The notes under the pieces were generated by a model. That model was given only the letters and a program-made list of their open reading frames with translations, was not told the DNA's origin and searched no databases. This document shows positions 47,841 through 57,260 of a stretch of 64,000 bases of DNA, in pieces; position 1 is the first letter of the stretch; every line of letters begins with the position of its first letter. The translations under genes were made by a program, and so were the position numbers. Where the stretch lies: contig CANMAI010000003.1 in the NCBI GenBank assembly GCA_947495795.1, forward strand, positions 248,001 to 312,000. The letters are read 5' to 3'. The DNA comes from an uncultured Paracoccaceae bacterium. GTDB lineage: Bacteria > Pseudomonadota > Alphaproteobacteria > Rhodobacterales > Rhodobacteraceae.

Positions 47841-49370
47841 TTACCCCACAGACCCTTCCAGCGAAATCGCCACCAGCTTCTGCGCCTCCATGGCGAACTC
47901 CATCGGCAGCGCCTGAAGCACCTCCTTGCAGAACCCGTTCACCACGAGCGCCACGGCCTCTTCCTCGTCCATCCCCCGCTGGCGGCAATAGAAAAGCTGA
48001 TCGTCATCCACCTTGGATGTCGTCGCCTCGTGCTCCACCCGGCTTGAGTTGTTCTTGCACTCGATATACGGCACCGTGTGCGCCCCGCATTTGTCGCCGA
48101 TCAGAAGGCTGTCGCACTGCGTGTAGTTCCGGCTTTCCTTCGCCTTCGGATGCATCGAAACCAGCCCGCGATACGTATTCTGCGCCTTGCCAGCCGAAAT
48201 CCCTTTGGAGACGATCCGCGATTTCGTGCGTTTGCCCAGATGCACCATCTTGGTGCCCGTATCGGCCTGCTGCATGTTGTTGGCGATGGCGATGGAATAG
48301 AACTCGCCCTGCGTATCATCGCCGCGCAAAATGCAGCTCGGGTACTTCCACGTCACGGCAGAGCCGGTTTCAACCTGTGTCCACATCACCTTGGCCCGCG
48401 CCTCCCGGCAATCGGCCCGCTTGGTCACGAAGTTGTAGATCCCGCCAACACCGTTCTCGTCGCCAGGATACCAGTTCTGCACGGTGGAATACTTCACCTC
48501 GGCGTCCTCGAGTATCACAATCTCCACCACAGCCGCATGCAACTGGTTCTCATCCCGCATAGGGGCCGTGCAGCCCTCCAGATAAGAGACGTAGGAGCCC
48601 TTGTCAGCGATGATCAGAGTCCGCTCGAACTGCCCCGTATTCTCGGCATTGATCCGGAAATAAGTCGAAAGCTCCATAGGGCAGCGCACGCCCGGCGGCA
48701 CATACACGAAAGAGCCATCCGAGTAGACCGCAGAGTTCAGCGTTGCGTAGAAATTATCTGATTGCGGCACAACCGAGCCAAGATACTTGCGAACAAGCTC
48801 CGGATGCTCCTGCACTGCCTCGGAGATCGAACAGAAGATCACACCCGCCTTGGCCAGTTCATCCTTGAAGGTCGTGCCAATCGAAACACTGTCAAACACA
48901 GCATCCACAGCCACTTTGCGCCCTTCCGCAGGCGTATCACCCGCGCCTTCGACACCGGCCAGAATGGCTTGTTCCTTCAAGGGAATGCCCAGCTTGGCAT
49001 AGGTCGCCAGCAGGTCCGGATCCACCTCATCCAGACTCTTCGGTTTTTCCTTCATCGAAGCAGGTTTGGCGTAGTAATACTGCTCCTGAAAATCAATCTC
49101 AGGATAGTCCACCATCGCCCATGTCGGCTCTTCCATTTCCAGCCAGCGCGCATAGGCCGCCAGACGCCATTCCAGCATCCACTCCGGCTCACTGTTCTTC
49201 TCGGAAATCAGGCGAACAATATCCTCGGACAGACCCTTCGGCGCATATTCCATCTCGATGTCGGACGACCAACCGTATTTGTAGCGGTCGCCCACGGATT
49301 TCACGGCATCCACAGTTTCCTGATCGACACCATCCTTCACCACTACTTCGCCCGTATCCAAAGCCGCCAT
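47841..49370 (-). CDS. sufB: Fe-S cluster assembly protein SufB
   Basis: Core scaffold of SufBC2D on which the cluster forms. The 509 residues include the N-terminal helical part, the [20 protein letters not shown] segment, [29 protein letters not shown], and the C-terminal core with [19 protein letters not shown] where catalytic Glu and His lie. It follows the cysteine desulfurase after the palindromic repeat at 49419. Confidence 0.96.
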   Translation of the reverse strand: MAALDTGEVVVKDGVDQETVDAVKSVGDRYKYGWSSDIEMEYAPKGLSEDIVRLISEKNSEPEWMLEWRLAAYARWLEMEEPTWAMVDYPEIDFQEQYYYAKPASMKEKPKSLDEVDPDLLATYAKLGIPLKEQAILAGVEGAGDTPAEGRKVAVDAVFDSVSIGTTFKDELAKAGVIFCSISEAVQEHPELVRKYLGSVVPQSDNFYATLNSAVYSDGSFVYVPPGVRCPMELSTYFRINAENTGQFERTLIIADKGSYVSYLEGCTAPMRDENQLHAAVVEIVILEDAEVKYSTVQNWYPGDENGVGGIYNFVTKRADCREARAKVMWTQVETGSAVTWKYPSCILRGDDTQGEFYSIAIANNMQQADTGTKMVHLGKRTKSRIVSKGISAGKAQNTYRGLVSMHPKAKESRNYTQCDSLLIGDKCGAHTVPYIECKNNSSRVEHEATTSKVDDDQLFYCRQRGMDEEEAVALVVNGFCKEVLQALPMEFAMEAQKLVAISLEGSVG

Positions 49371-49418
49371 CTCGCTCTCCCTTCAGGCCCCAGAGGCCAA
49401 CATCCGTTTCATACCAAT

Positions 49419-49472
49419 GGGTGGGTGCGAACCCACCGTCATTCCAAAGCCCCGGTGGGTTCGCACCCACCC
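49419..49472. repeat. palindromic repeat A
   Basis: Perfect 20-base inverted repeat: GGGTGGGTGCGAACCCACCG at 49419-49438 and its complement at 49453-49472, spacer 14. Each arm is itself nearly self-complementary. It lies between sufB and the desulfurase gene; a related element lies on the other side of that gene. Confidence 0.85.
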
Positions 49473-49482
49473 TACCGCAAAC

Positions 49483-50565
49483 TCATGCCGCCCGTGTCTT
49501 CCACCGGCGATAGGCACCCGTCCAGGCGTCCACAAATCCCAACACCTCCGCCTCGGTCGTCGTCGGCCCAAGCGACACCCGGATCGCCGAAGAGGCCGTC
49601 AAACTGTCAAACCCCATCGCCCGCAGCACCCGGCTCTCCTTCACCTTGCCGGAGGAGCAGGCAGATCCCGCACTCACCGCATACCCCGCCAGATCCATCT
49701 GCATCACCTGCGTTTCCCCCTTCCAGCCCGGAACGGCAAAGCAGGAGGTGTTCGGCAGGCGCGCAACATCCTTCCCAAAGATAATAAGCTCTTCCGTCGC
49801 GGCTTCCAGAGCGCTTTCTAGAATATTTCTAAGTTCAGCGACATGCTCCCACACGCCATCTCTCAGATCTTTCTCAGCAGCCTTTGCCGCCGCGCCGAAC
49901 CCGACGATGCCGATAACGTTCTCGGTTCCAGAACGCCGACCCATCTCCTGGCCTCCGCCGGAAAGAAGCGGGATAATATCGGCTTCTGCCTTGCCAAACC
50001 CAGCCTCACCCGCATCGCGCGCGCGCTCTACAAGACAACCCACACCTTTGGGGCCGCCAAATTTGTGCGCCGAGGCAGCGAGATAAAATGCTCTCAGCGA
50101 TGCAAAGTCTATGTTTACCTTCCCTAACGCCTGAACAGCGTCCACGAAAAATAAATCAGCTGGCAACTTCTGAAGCACTCCGGTTTCGCTATTGGCCAGC
50201 TGGAGCGCAGCTGAGGGTGGATCATTAACCGAAACGTGCCCGTTGCAGTCCGCAGCCAATCGCGGAACGAATGTCTCAACCAGAGCGTCGTGTTCGATGG
50301 TCGACCCAACAACGTCAAGCTGCGCGTTCGCCGAGAACGTATTTGCAGCCTCCGTCGCCCCGCTCGTAAACACAACCTCAGACCCATCACATCCAACCAA
50401 CTCCGCCACCTGCCCCCGCGCCTTCTCCACCAAGGCCTTGGCCGCCCGCCCCTCCGCATGCACGCTGGAGGGATTGCCGACGACATCCATCGCCGCAATC
50501 ATCGCCGCCCGCGCCTCGGGCCGCAAAGGGGCCGTTGCGTTCCAGTCGAGATAGACCCTGCTCAT
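49483..50565 (-). CDS. NifS/IscS-type cysteine desulfurase (group I)
   Basis: A 360-residue PLP cysteine desulfurase. VYLDWNATAPLRPEA starts the fold, the PLP lysine is in SAHKFGGPKGVG, and the persulfide Cys is in VSAGSACSSGKV, the long-loop group I pattern. Slightly shorter than IscS. ATG 50565 is preferred: the extended reading to 50595 is inside the repeat. It is second in the operon after iscR, so two desulfurases of different groups serve one Suf system. Confidence 0.92.
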   Translation of the reverse strand: MSRVYLDWNATAPLRPEARAAMIAAMDVVGNPSSVHAEGRAAKALVEKARGQVAELVGCDGSEVVFTSGATEAANTFSANAQLDVVGSTIEHDALVETFVPRLAADCNGHVSVNDPPSAALQLANSETGVLQKLPADLFFVDAVQALGKVNIDFASLRAFYLAASAHKFGGPKGVGCLVERARDAGEAGFGKAEADIIPLLSGGGQEMGRRSGTENVIGIVGFGAAAKAAEKDLRDGVWEHVAELRNILESALEAATEELIIFGKDVARLPNTSCFAVPGWKGETQVMQMDLAGYAVSAGSACSSGKVKESRVLRAMGFDSLTASSAIRVSLGPTTTEAEVLGFVDAWTGAYRRWKTRAA

Positions 50566-50577
50566 GGCACGATCCCA

Positions 50578-50632
50578 CGGTGGGTTAACACCCACCCTAC
50601 GGGCTGCCTGTAGGGTGGGTGATAACCCACCG
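50578..50632. repeat. palindromic repeat B
   Basis: Inverted repeat of 23 bases with one mismatch (50578-50600 and 50610-50632, spacer 9), built on GGTGGGT...ACCCACC like repeat A and extended by GTAG/CTAC at the loop side. It lies between iscR and the desulfurase gene. Confidence 0.85.
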
Positions 50633-50643
50633 CTGCACCACCC

Positions 50644-51102
50644 TCACTCATCCACCATCTCCAGCAAGGCAGGTACGGCCGGGCATGGGGCCATCGCATC
50701 ATTCATGATGTCGCAAAGCCGCGTCTGATGCAGAAACACGTAGACATGCGCCGAAAGCTGTTCCCAGAGCTTGTCCGTCAGCACGGTCACCTCTGTACCC
50801 TCCGTCGCACCGGAGGCCCCCGCCCCCCGGCTCAACGCATCCATGCTTTCATCCACAGCACCCAGTATCTCCGATATCCGGATTTTCTCTGCAGGCCGCG
50901 CCAGCCGGTAGCCGCCCCCCGGCCCCCGCACGCTTTCCACGATCTCAGCCCGCCGCAATTTAACGAACAACTGCTCAAGATAAGCCAGTGAGATATCCTG
51001 CCGCTCCGAGATCTCGGAGAGCGCTACAAGCCGCCCCACACCCTCGCGGGCCAGATCCGTGAGGGCAATCATTGCGTAGCGACCCTTGGTGCTGAGTTTC
51101 AT
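50644..51102 (-). CDS. iscR: Rrf2 family Fe-S regulator IscR, atypical ligands
   Basis: Transcription factor that senses Fe-S status and controls the suf genes. The 152-residue protein begins MKLSTKGRYAMIALTDLA, has the Rrf2 winged helix with ISLAYLEQLFVKLRRAEIV and RGPGGGYRLAR. E. coli IscR holds its 2Fe-2S cluster with three Cys near residues 92-104; here that stretch (SRGAGASGATEGTEV) has none, and only Cys130 and Cys140 exist. This fits the unusual Rhodobacter type. It is the first gene of the operon. Confidence 0.93.
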   Translation of the reverse strand: MKLSTKGRYAMIALTDLAREGVGRLVALSEISERQDISLAYLEQLFVKLRRAEIVESVRGPGGGYRLARPAEKIRISEILGAVDESMDALSRGAGASGATEGTEVTVLTDKLWEQLSAHVYVFLHQTRLCDIMNDAMAPCPAVPALLEMVDE

Positions 51103-51199
51103 AGGCGGCACATCCCTTTGGCACTTGATGTATGAGTGTTGACGCAACCCGCGCCACGCCTTACCTACACCCAACGTTCGCGGCATCTCTGCCCGAATA

Positions 51200-51214
51200 T
51201 TAGAATGATTCTAG
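51200..51214. promoter_or_regulatory. Irr-type iron control element (ICE)
   Basis: TTAGAATGATTCTAG matches the Irr consensus TTTAGAA-N3-TTCTAAA with one mismatched core base at the end. It lies 98 bases upstream of the iscR ATG and 57 bases before the divergent hydrolase gene. Known alphaproteobacterial suf operons are Irr-controlled; binding here is inferred from sequence alone. Confidence 0.6.
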
Positions 51215-51270
51215 GTTGCCTGAGTGATTCCGTCAAGCATTCGGTACTGCCTGCAAGAGAGAGGCCAAAG

Positions 51271-51921
51271 ATGCCCGAAGTGATTTTCCCCGGCCCAGAG
51301 GGCCGTCTGGAAGGCCGTTACCACCCGCAGAAAAGCAAAGACGCCCCCATAGCGATCATCCTGCACCCCCATCCGCAATTCGGCGGCACGATGAACAACA
51401 AGGTGGTCTACAATCTCCACTACGCATTCCTGGAGATGGGCTTCACGGTGCTGCGCTTCAACTTCCGGGGCGTGGGTCGCTCCCAGGGCGAATACGATCA
51501 GGGCGTGGGCGAACTCTCGGATGCCGCCTCCGCACTCGATTACCTTCAGGCGCTCAACCCCAATGCCAAGGGCTGCTGGGTCGCAGGCTTCTCCTTCGGC
51601 GCATGGATCGGCATGCAGCTTCTGATGCGCCGCCCGGAAATCCAGGGCTTCATCTCTGTCGCCCCGCCGGCCAACATGTACGATTTCACATTCCTCGCCC
51701 CCTGCCCCTCCTCTGGCCTGATCATCAACGGCTCCGGAGACCGGGTGGTGCCCCCTGCCGATATCGTGGCCCTCTCCGACAAGCTGAAACAGCAAAAAGG
51801 CATCACGATCACGCATGAGGTAATCGAGAACGCAGGGCATTTCTTCGATCCCGGAATGGAAGAAATGATCGGCCACGTAGATGCCTATGTGCGGCGGCGG
51901 ATGACGGAAACAACGCGCTGA
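51271..51921 (+). CDS. alpha/beta hydrolase (COG2945-like)
   Basis: A 216-residue cytosolic serine hydrolase. HPHPQFGGTMNN forms the oxyanion region, VLRFNFRGVGRSQG follows, and the nucleophile elbow is AGFSFGAW (Ser in GFSFGA). The acid/His pair lies in GSGDRVVPP and GHFFDPG. Typical of small dienelactone-hydrolase-related proteins of unknown substrate. ATG 51271 gives the expected N-terminus; upstream extension to 51136 is non-conserved. It shares its upstream region with iscR, including the ICE element. Confidence 0.87.
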   Translation: MPEVIFPGPEGRLEGRYHPQKSKDAPIAIILHPHPQFGGTMNNKVVYNLHYAFLEMGFTVLRFNFRGVGRSQGEYDQGVGELSDAASALDYLQALNPNAKGCWVAGFSFGAWIGMQLLMRRPEIQGFISVAPPANMYDFTFLAPCPSSGLIINGSGDRVVPPADIVALSDKLKQQKGITITHEVIENAGHFFDPGMEEMIGHVDAYVRRRMTETTR

Positions 51922-52872
51922 AGCAGCACGCCCTGGCAAGCCAGCCCTGCCCCTGAAGGCGCAGATCAACCAGCCACCATATCACCCTCAAGATTGAGGA
52001 TGTGTTGGAGGGGATGCAATTCCCCTCCTGTCCACAACTGGGCCCCACATTTCCCTGCCTTCAAAACACGCCGTTTCCTGATTTCGGATTCGCTCCTCCA
52101 TACGCCGGCGAATTTCCATCGGCGCACTGATCTGAGCCGGAACTTCAGGGGAGAGATCGCTAAAACGGTATCTAGGGGACCATTACGTCGGGCCGTGCTG
52201 AGAACTCCAGGTTCGATCTGCGGAGGAGCGGCTGGAACAGGAGCGGGAATTGCCGCCGATTGGATTTATGAAGTATCCCGTATTACTTGTGGAGGCGAAC
52301 GCAATGACGGGTGGGGAGTTCGAGAAAATCGACGGAGTTTCAGAAGCGTGAGTAGGGTGATCAAACGGTCATCATAAAGCGAAAATCATCCCCTTGAATG
52401 AGGCTCCAGAAGGAAGTGCCCAAGCTCCTGCAAAAACATCTGCCACGAACGCGTAACTGCCTGCGAGAAGCTGTTGCGCATTCTCTCAAACGGAAGGCAT
52501 CAGGCCACCTCTTAAGCACGGTGTCTGAGCGCGCGGCCATGATCTGGTCTACTCAACGTCACCGGTCAAACTCATCAGGGTGATATGGATCGCACAAACT
52601 CTGCCCCAAATGAAGGTAATCAATTCTGTTACCTCCCGGTGCACCCGCGAGCGGGGGTTATCATTTCCATGACCTCCGAAGGTTAACACTTTCCCCAAAA
52701 CGCCCGATCCCGACCGCCTTGCACCCCCAAACCCGCACCGAACCCATACCAAACCCAGCCATGGTTAACGGCGTGCGGCGTCACTCAGATCCTGTCCGCC
52801 AATCTCGATCATACTTGCTCCTGTTCGGTCGCCAGCCTACCGACAAATCGGACCTTTCGGAGACTTCTGAAC
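51922..52872. other. 951-base spacer with a possible coding remnant
   Basis: The frame 52202-52351 reads as 49 codons of normal composition with QVRSAEERLEQERELPPIG and ends at TGA, but it has no start or partner and may be the tail of a lost gene. The rest gives no recognisable proteins. A short GC hairpin lies near 52645-52660. No promoter for the minus-strand genes is expected here, since the sugar cluster reads toward it. Confidence 0.45.
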
Positions 52873-53787
52873 TCACCCCAACCCCTTGATCAGCGCATCC
52901 ACAGTTGCCCGGTCAGGCATGGAAGGCGCCGTACCTGCCTTTGTCACCGAGATCCCGGCAGTCGCACACCCATATTGCGCTGCTTTCTCAGGTGAAAGCC
53001 CGCGCGCCAAAGCCGCCGCAAAACCACCGTTGAAGGCGTCGCCTGCCCCTGTCGTCTCGACAACCGGGCCAGCATCTATTGCTGGAACGAGGCCGTGGCC
53101 ATGAAGATACGCGCCCTGTTCGCCCAATGTGATAATGGGGATCCGAACGCCAAGATCCGCTAAAGCCCGGCACGCGCGTTCTGCATCCTCTTCTGTGTGA
53201 ACAGCAACGCCGGTCAACGCTTCACATTCCGTCTCATTGGGGGTTACGTAGTCGCACAGCGCCAGCATTCCGTCCGGGAGTTGTGCCGCAGGTGCGGGAT
53301 TCAGCACCGTTGTCACCCCAGCCGCCCTTGCAATTTCCAGGCCACGCACCGCGGCCCGCATCGGCTGTTCCAACTGCGTAACAAACACATCGGCGCTCGC
53401 GATCAGATCGCCCTGCCCCTCAACGTCTTTCTCGCTGATCAGTGCTGCCGCACCCGGAGCTATGATAATCGCGTTATCACCTGTGCTTTCCTCGACGAAA
53501 ATATGCGCAGCACCCGTGTAGCTCTCGCTGAGTTGTTCGACGTGCGGGATGACGCCGGCCCCAGCCCATGTGTCGAGCGCAAGCTTTGCAAAGTCATCCC
53601 GTCCAAGCTTGGAAATCATGTGGGTTTCCGCACCCAAGCGCGCAGCGGCTACGGCTTGGTTGGAGCCCTTGCCACCCGGGCCCAGGGCAAATGAATTGCC
53701 CAAAATGGTTTCGCCCATTTTAGGCATCCGGTCTGCCCGGTAAGCTGTGTCGGCAACAAAGACCCCGAGAACTACAACCCTGCCCAT
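52873..53787 (-). CDS. ribokinase-like PfkB sugar kinase
   Basis: A 304-residue PfkB kinase. GPGGKGSNQAVAAARLG (signature 1) and ETTGAGDAFNGGFAAAL (signature 2, with catalytic Asp and anion hole) are intact. ATG 53787. RbsK is the closest class, but the true substrate may be another pentose or deoxysugar. Two bases separate it from the FucU/RbsD-type gene, and with the ABC ATPase gene it forms a minus-strand unit. Confidence 0.87.
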   Translation of the reverse strand: MGRVVVLGVFVADTAYRADRMPKMGETILGNSFALGPGGKGSNQAVAAARLGAETHMISKLGRDDFAKLALDTWAGAGVIPHVEQLSESYTGAAHIFVEESTGDNAIIIAPGAAALISEKDVEGQGDLIASADVFVTQLEQPMRAAVRGLEIARAAGVTTVLNPAPAAQLPDGMLALCDYVTPNETECEALTGVAVHTEEDAERACRALADLGVRIPIITLGEQGAYLHGHGLVPAIDAGPVVETTGAGDAFNGGFAAALARGLSPEKAAQYGCATAGISVTKAGTAPSMPDRATVDALIKGLG

Positions 53788-53789
53788 GA

Positions 53790-54236
53790 TTACGTCTCAT
53801 CCGGCGGCACAACACCTTTGCGAAAGGCGAAACAACCATAGAACCGACGCTCTCCGGTTTGGATCACCGCGTAGGCCTTCTTGGCCCGATCATAGAATGC
53901 AAACCGCTCTATCCCAATCATCTTCGGCCCATGGGCAGCATCCACCTCGGCCTGCATCTCTTCCATAACGGGCAGTATCGTTGCGGGTTCATCCACCACT
54001 TCCATACGCGCGGCAGCGTCGTCCACGAATGTGTCGATCGGGTAGACCGACAAAACCGCCCGCGCAACTTCTGCGGCGGGCCGGTCGATGCGCAACACTT
54101 CGCCAAGCACCGTTTCCCGCGCCACGCTGTCAGACGGAAAGTTCGTGTCGGCGATAATCAGATCATCCCCATGCCCCATTGCCCGCAGCGCATAAAGCAC
54201 ATCAGCGTTCAAAATAGGGTCGATACCTTTGAGCAT
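53790..54236 (-). CDS. FucU/RbsD family sugar mutarotase
   Basis: A 148-residue protein. Opening LKGIDPILNADVLYALRAMGHGDDLIIADTNFP matches FucU more than RbsD in the GHGD...D.NFP pattern and length. These enzymes interconvert sugar anomers (fucose or ribose) so that kinases or dehydrogenases receive the right form. It lies 21 bases after the ABC ATPase gene. Which sugar is unknown. Confidence 0.88.
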   Translation of the reverse strand: MLKGIDPILNADVLYALRAMGHGDDLIIADTNFPSDSVARETVLGEVLRIDRPAAEVARAVLSVYPIDTFVDDAAARMEVVDEPATILPVMEEMQAEVDAAHGPKMIGIERFAFYDRAKKAYAVIQTGERRFYGCFAFRKGVVPPDET

Positions 54237-54257
54237 GTGGCTCTCCTCCTGCCATTG

Positions 54258-55295
54258 TTATCTGAGCCTTTCGCCGCTCTGAGCGTCGAAAAAATGCACA
54301 TGCGCCGGATCTGGCTGCAAGTGAATGGTTTCGCCTGACTTGAACGCGTGGCGCTCGCGGAAAACGGCCGTCACATCCTGACCTTCAAACTTTAGAAACA
54401 CCATTGTCTCGGAACCCGTCGGCTCAACCACCTTGACCTCCATGGGCAGGCCATCTTCCGCAAGGATCAGATGCTCGGGACGCACACCGAGCTTCACCTT
54501 GCCGCTGCCGCTTGGGCCATCAAACAGCTTGTCGGCGATCCGAATTTTCCCATCTCCCATTTCGGCAGACAGCAGGTTCATTGATGGCGCACCAATGAAG
54601 GTTGCGACGAATTCATTTGCCGGGTTGTCGTAAAGATCGAGCGGGGTACCCACCTGCTCGATCCTGCCGTCCTGCATCACCACGATCCGGTCGGCGAGGG
54701 TCATCGCCTCGATCTGATCATGGGTCACAAAGACAGTCGTCGTCTTCAGGCGCTGGTGCAATTCCTTGATTTCTGTTCGCATCTGGATGCGCAGTTTGGC
54801 ATCAAGATTCGACAGCGGTTCATCAAACAGAAACACCTGTGGGTCGCGCACAATTGCCCGCCCCATCGCAACCCGTTGCCGTTGGCCGCCAGACAGGTGG
54901 CGCGGTTTACGGTCGAGATACTCCGTCAAACTCAGGATCTCCGCCGCTTCTGCCACGCGCCGGGTGATCTCTGCCTTGTCGACATTTGCGACCTTCAGGG
55001 CAAAGCCCATGTTCTCTGCCACCGATTTGTGCGGATAAAGCGCATAGGTCTGGAACACCATCGCGATATCGCGCTTGGATGGGGGCAAGTTGTTCACGAC
55101 GCGGTCTCCGATGGCGATCGTACCGCCATTGATCGGCTCCAGCCCCGCGATCATCCGCAGCAGCGTGGACTTGCCGCATCCCGACGGGCCGACAAGCGCT
55201 ACAAATTCGCCCTCTTCAATGGTGACGTTCAGCCCATGGATCACCTCAACAGCACCGTAGGATTTGCGGATGTCCTGTATCTTCACGTCTGCCAT
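54258..55295 (-). CDS. sugar ABC transporter ATPase (UgpC/MsmK type)
   Basis: A 345-residue CUT1-type ATPase. Walker A GPSGCGKST, signature LSGGQRQRVAMGRAI and Walker B VFLFDEPLSNLDA (split) lie in the first 240 residues, and the C-terminal TOBE-type regulatory region includes VGTPLDLYDNP and LGVRPEHLIL. It must serve the permeases at 57261-59275, which lie in the divergent unit. The two units share the 215-base promoter region at 55296-55510. Confidence 0.93.
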   Translation of the reverse strand: MADVKIQDIRKSYGAVEVIHGLNVTIEEGEFVALVGPSGCGKSTLLRMIAGLEPINGGTIAIGDRVVNNLPPSKRDIAMVFQTYALYPHKSVAENMGFALKVANVDKAEITRRVAEAAEILSLTEYLDRKPRHLSGGQRQRVAMGRAIVRDPQVFLFDEPLSNLDAKLRIQMRTEIKELHQRLKTTTVFVTHDQIEAMTLADRIVVMQDGRIEQVGTPLDLYDNPANEFVATFIGAPSMNLLSAEMGDGKIRIADKLFDGPSGSGKVKLGVRPEHLILAEDGLPMEVKVVEPTGSETMVFLKFEGQDVTAVFRERHAFKSGETIHLQPDPAHVHFFDAQSGERLR

Positions 55296-55372
55296 TCGGC
55301 GTGTTCTCCCCTGCCCCGGATCTTGATGCTAGACAAAGGCCTCCAACCTGTCCACGCCATCAGGCGGCTTTT

Positions 55373-55388
55373 GTTGACTCAACGTCAA
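55373..55388. promoter_or_regulatory. candidate operator between divergent sugar units
   Basis: GTTGACTCAAC (55373-55383, perfect odd palindrome) overlaps TTGAC-N5-GTCAA (55374-55388). It lies near the middle of the gap between the ATPase and binding-protein genes, ahead of an A/T-rich run. Symmetry and position suggest a site for a cluster regulator, which is not in the window. Confidence 0.4.
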
Positions 55389-55510
55389 TATCGCTCATAC
55401 TCCACTTTACGTGAGGGGGCTGAGAGCGCAACTAACTCAAAATACTAAAAAAATTTAGCGTCCGCCATATACTCACCTGAAATAACTATTGCTGTCTTGG
55501 GAGGAAGCAC

Positions 55511-57136
55511 GTGAAAGTTGAACTCTATAATTACATAAGAGCCGCTCAGAAAATGAGCCGTCGCCAGATGCTGAAAGGCACAGCCGCGCTTGGTGCAGCG
55601 GCGATGATACCGAAGGCCGCAATGGCAGACGGCCACAGTAATGTGCGTGCTGAAATTCTGAAAATTCCGGGCGTTGGCGCCGGTTCACCAACCGATAGCG
55701 ATTGGCAAAAAGTGGGCGAGATGTGCCTTGGTGCGACCAGGGAAAACGTTGCCGAGGGGGAATTCGAAGGCGTTGAACTGACTTTTATGGGGCTCAATAA
55801 CCAAAACCTGCACAACTTCCTGTTTCGCGGTTTCCTGAAGCCGTGGGAGGCCTACACCGGGGCCAAGATCAACTGGATCGACCTTGCGCAGGCCGATTAC
55901 AACGCGCGTCTGCAACAGTCGATTGCGACCGGCACCGTGGATTTCGACATCATCGAAATGGGTGCGCCATTCGAGGGTGACGTGCTTGGCAAGGGCCTCG
56001 CCTCCGAAATGCCCGACTGGGTCAAAGACCAGATCGACATGGACGACTATGTGGACTACCTCAAGGCGCCTGTCGGCACATGGGATGGCAAGACATACCG
56101 TGTCTCCATCGACGGAGATTGCCACAGCTTCGCCTATCGCAAGGATTACTTTGGCGAAGGCGGCATTGGCGGTGCCGAGGTTCCAACCACATGGCAGGAA
56201 ATCAACCAGGTTTCCAAGGATCTGATAGGCAAGGAAGATCCGCTTACCGGGTTGCCCGCGCACGGATATCTGGATCCGCTGAAGGGTTGGGGCGGCTTTG
56301 GCTTCTACTTCCTCGAAAACCGCGCATCCGCATACGCCAAACACCCCAACAGCCCTGCGTGGCTGTTCGAGCCTGAGACCATGAAACCCATGGTAAACAA
56401 CCCGGCATGGGTGCAGGCGATCCAGGATGTGATGGATCTGATCGAGGCGGGGGCATACCCCACCGATCAGATAAACGCGGACCCTGGCACAACAGCCTTC
56501 CAGCAGTTCCTGGCGGGAACGGGTTCCATGCTGATGTGGTGGGGCGATGTGGGTTCATCCGCGCGCACATCGGATACGTCCGTCGTGGGTGATGTGGTGG
56601 GCTTCGGCGTGAACCCCGCATCAGACCGCGTCTACAACGCGCAGACAAGCGCGTGGGAGGAAACCCGTAATGAGGCCCCCAACATGGCCTATATCGGCTG
56701 GGGCGTTTACGTTATGGCCACGGTTGAAGGCGACGAGAAAAAGAAGAAGGCAGCATGGTCTGCGGCTGCCCATCTGGGCGGCAAGGATCTGTCCCTCTGG
56801 GCATCCGCCTACCCGTCCGGTTTCCAGCCCTACCGCAACTCGCACTTCCAGTTTGAGGAGTGGGAAGAAGCAGGTTACGACCGTGCCTATGTCGAGGATT
56901 ACCTCGGCTCCAACGCCGACAGCTACAACCACCCCAACGCCGCGATCGAGCCGCGCATTCCCGGCATCTTCCAATACTATTCGGTTGCAGAAGACGAGTT
57001 GGCCAAGGGCTATGCGGGTCAGTATGGCTCCGCTCAGGAAACCGCAGACGCAATTGCGGCAGCCTGGGAGAAGATCACGGACCAGATCGGGCGCGACAGT
57101 CAGATTGCTGTCTATAAGGCGTCACTGGGCATGTAG
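55511..57136 (+). CDS. Tat-exported sugar-binding protein (SBP family 1)
   Basis: A 541-residue extracellular solute-binding protein. The Tat signal SRRQMLKGTAALGAAAMIPKA is close to the N-terminus (residues 17-37 or so), so the protein is exported folded. It is longer than most CUT1 receptors (about 420 residues). GTG 55511 follows GGGAGGAAG. A strong terminator hairpin 18 bases downstream likely makes it more abundant than the permeases that follow. Ligand unknown. Confidence 0.88.
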   Translation: MKVELYNYIRAAQKMSRRQMLKGTAALGAAAMIPKAAMADGHSNVRAEILKIPGVGAGSPTDSDWQKVGEMCLGATRENVAEGEFEGVELTFMGLNNQNLHNFLFRGFLKPWEAYTGAKINWIDLAQADYNARLQQSIATGTVDFDIIEMGAPFEGDVLGKGLASEMPDWVKDQIDMDDYVDYLKAPVGTWDGKTYRVSIDGDCHSFAYRKDYFGEGGIGGAEVPTTWQEINQVSKDLIGKEDPLTGLPAHGYLDPLKGWGGFGFYFLENRASAYAKHPNSPAWLFEPETMKPMVNNPAWVQAIQDVMDLIEAGAYPTDQINADPGTTAFQQFLAGTGSMLMWWGDVGSSARTSDTSVVGDVVGFGVNPASDRVYNAQTSAWEETRNEAPNMAYIGWGVYVMATVEGDEKKKKAAWSAAAHLGGKDLSLWASAYPSGFQPYRNSHFQFEEWEEAGYDRAYVEDYLGSNADSYNHPNAAIEPRIPGIFQYYSVAEDELAKGYAGQYGSAQETADAIAAAWEKITDQIGRDSQIAVYKASLGM

Positions 57137-57154
57137 TCCAACCACAGGAACACC

Positions 57155-57185
57155 AAACGGGCCGCGCGCTGTGCGGCCCGTTTTT
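57155..57185 (+). terminator. terminator/attenuator after the binding-protein gene
   Basis: Stem AAACGGGCCGC / GCGGCCCGTTT with seven-base loop, then T-rich tail to 57185: a classical intrinsic terminator. Read-through would feed the permease genes from 57261. Confidence 0.85.
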
Positions 57186-57260
57186 ATGCAGATTAGAGAC
57201 CCCGAGTAGGCGCTTGCAGTATTCCCCGCAGTTCACAGATCAAATCCCGCGTGCGCTCTC

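Noticed and set aside
52549-52752. A 67-codon minus-strand ORF
   Set aside because: Gly/Arg-biased, with no motif and no recognised family; it lies in eroded spacer.
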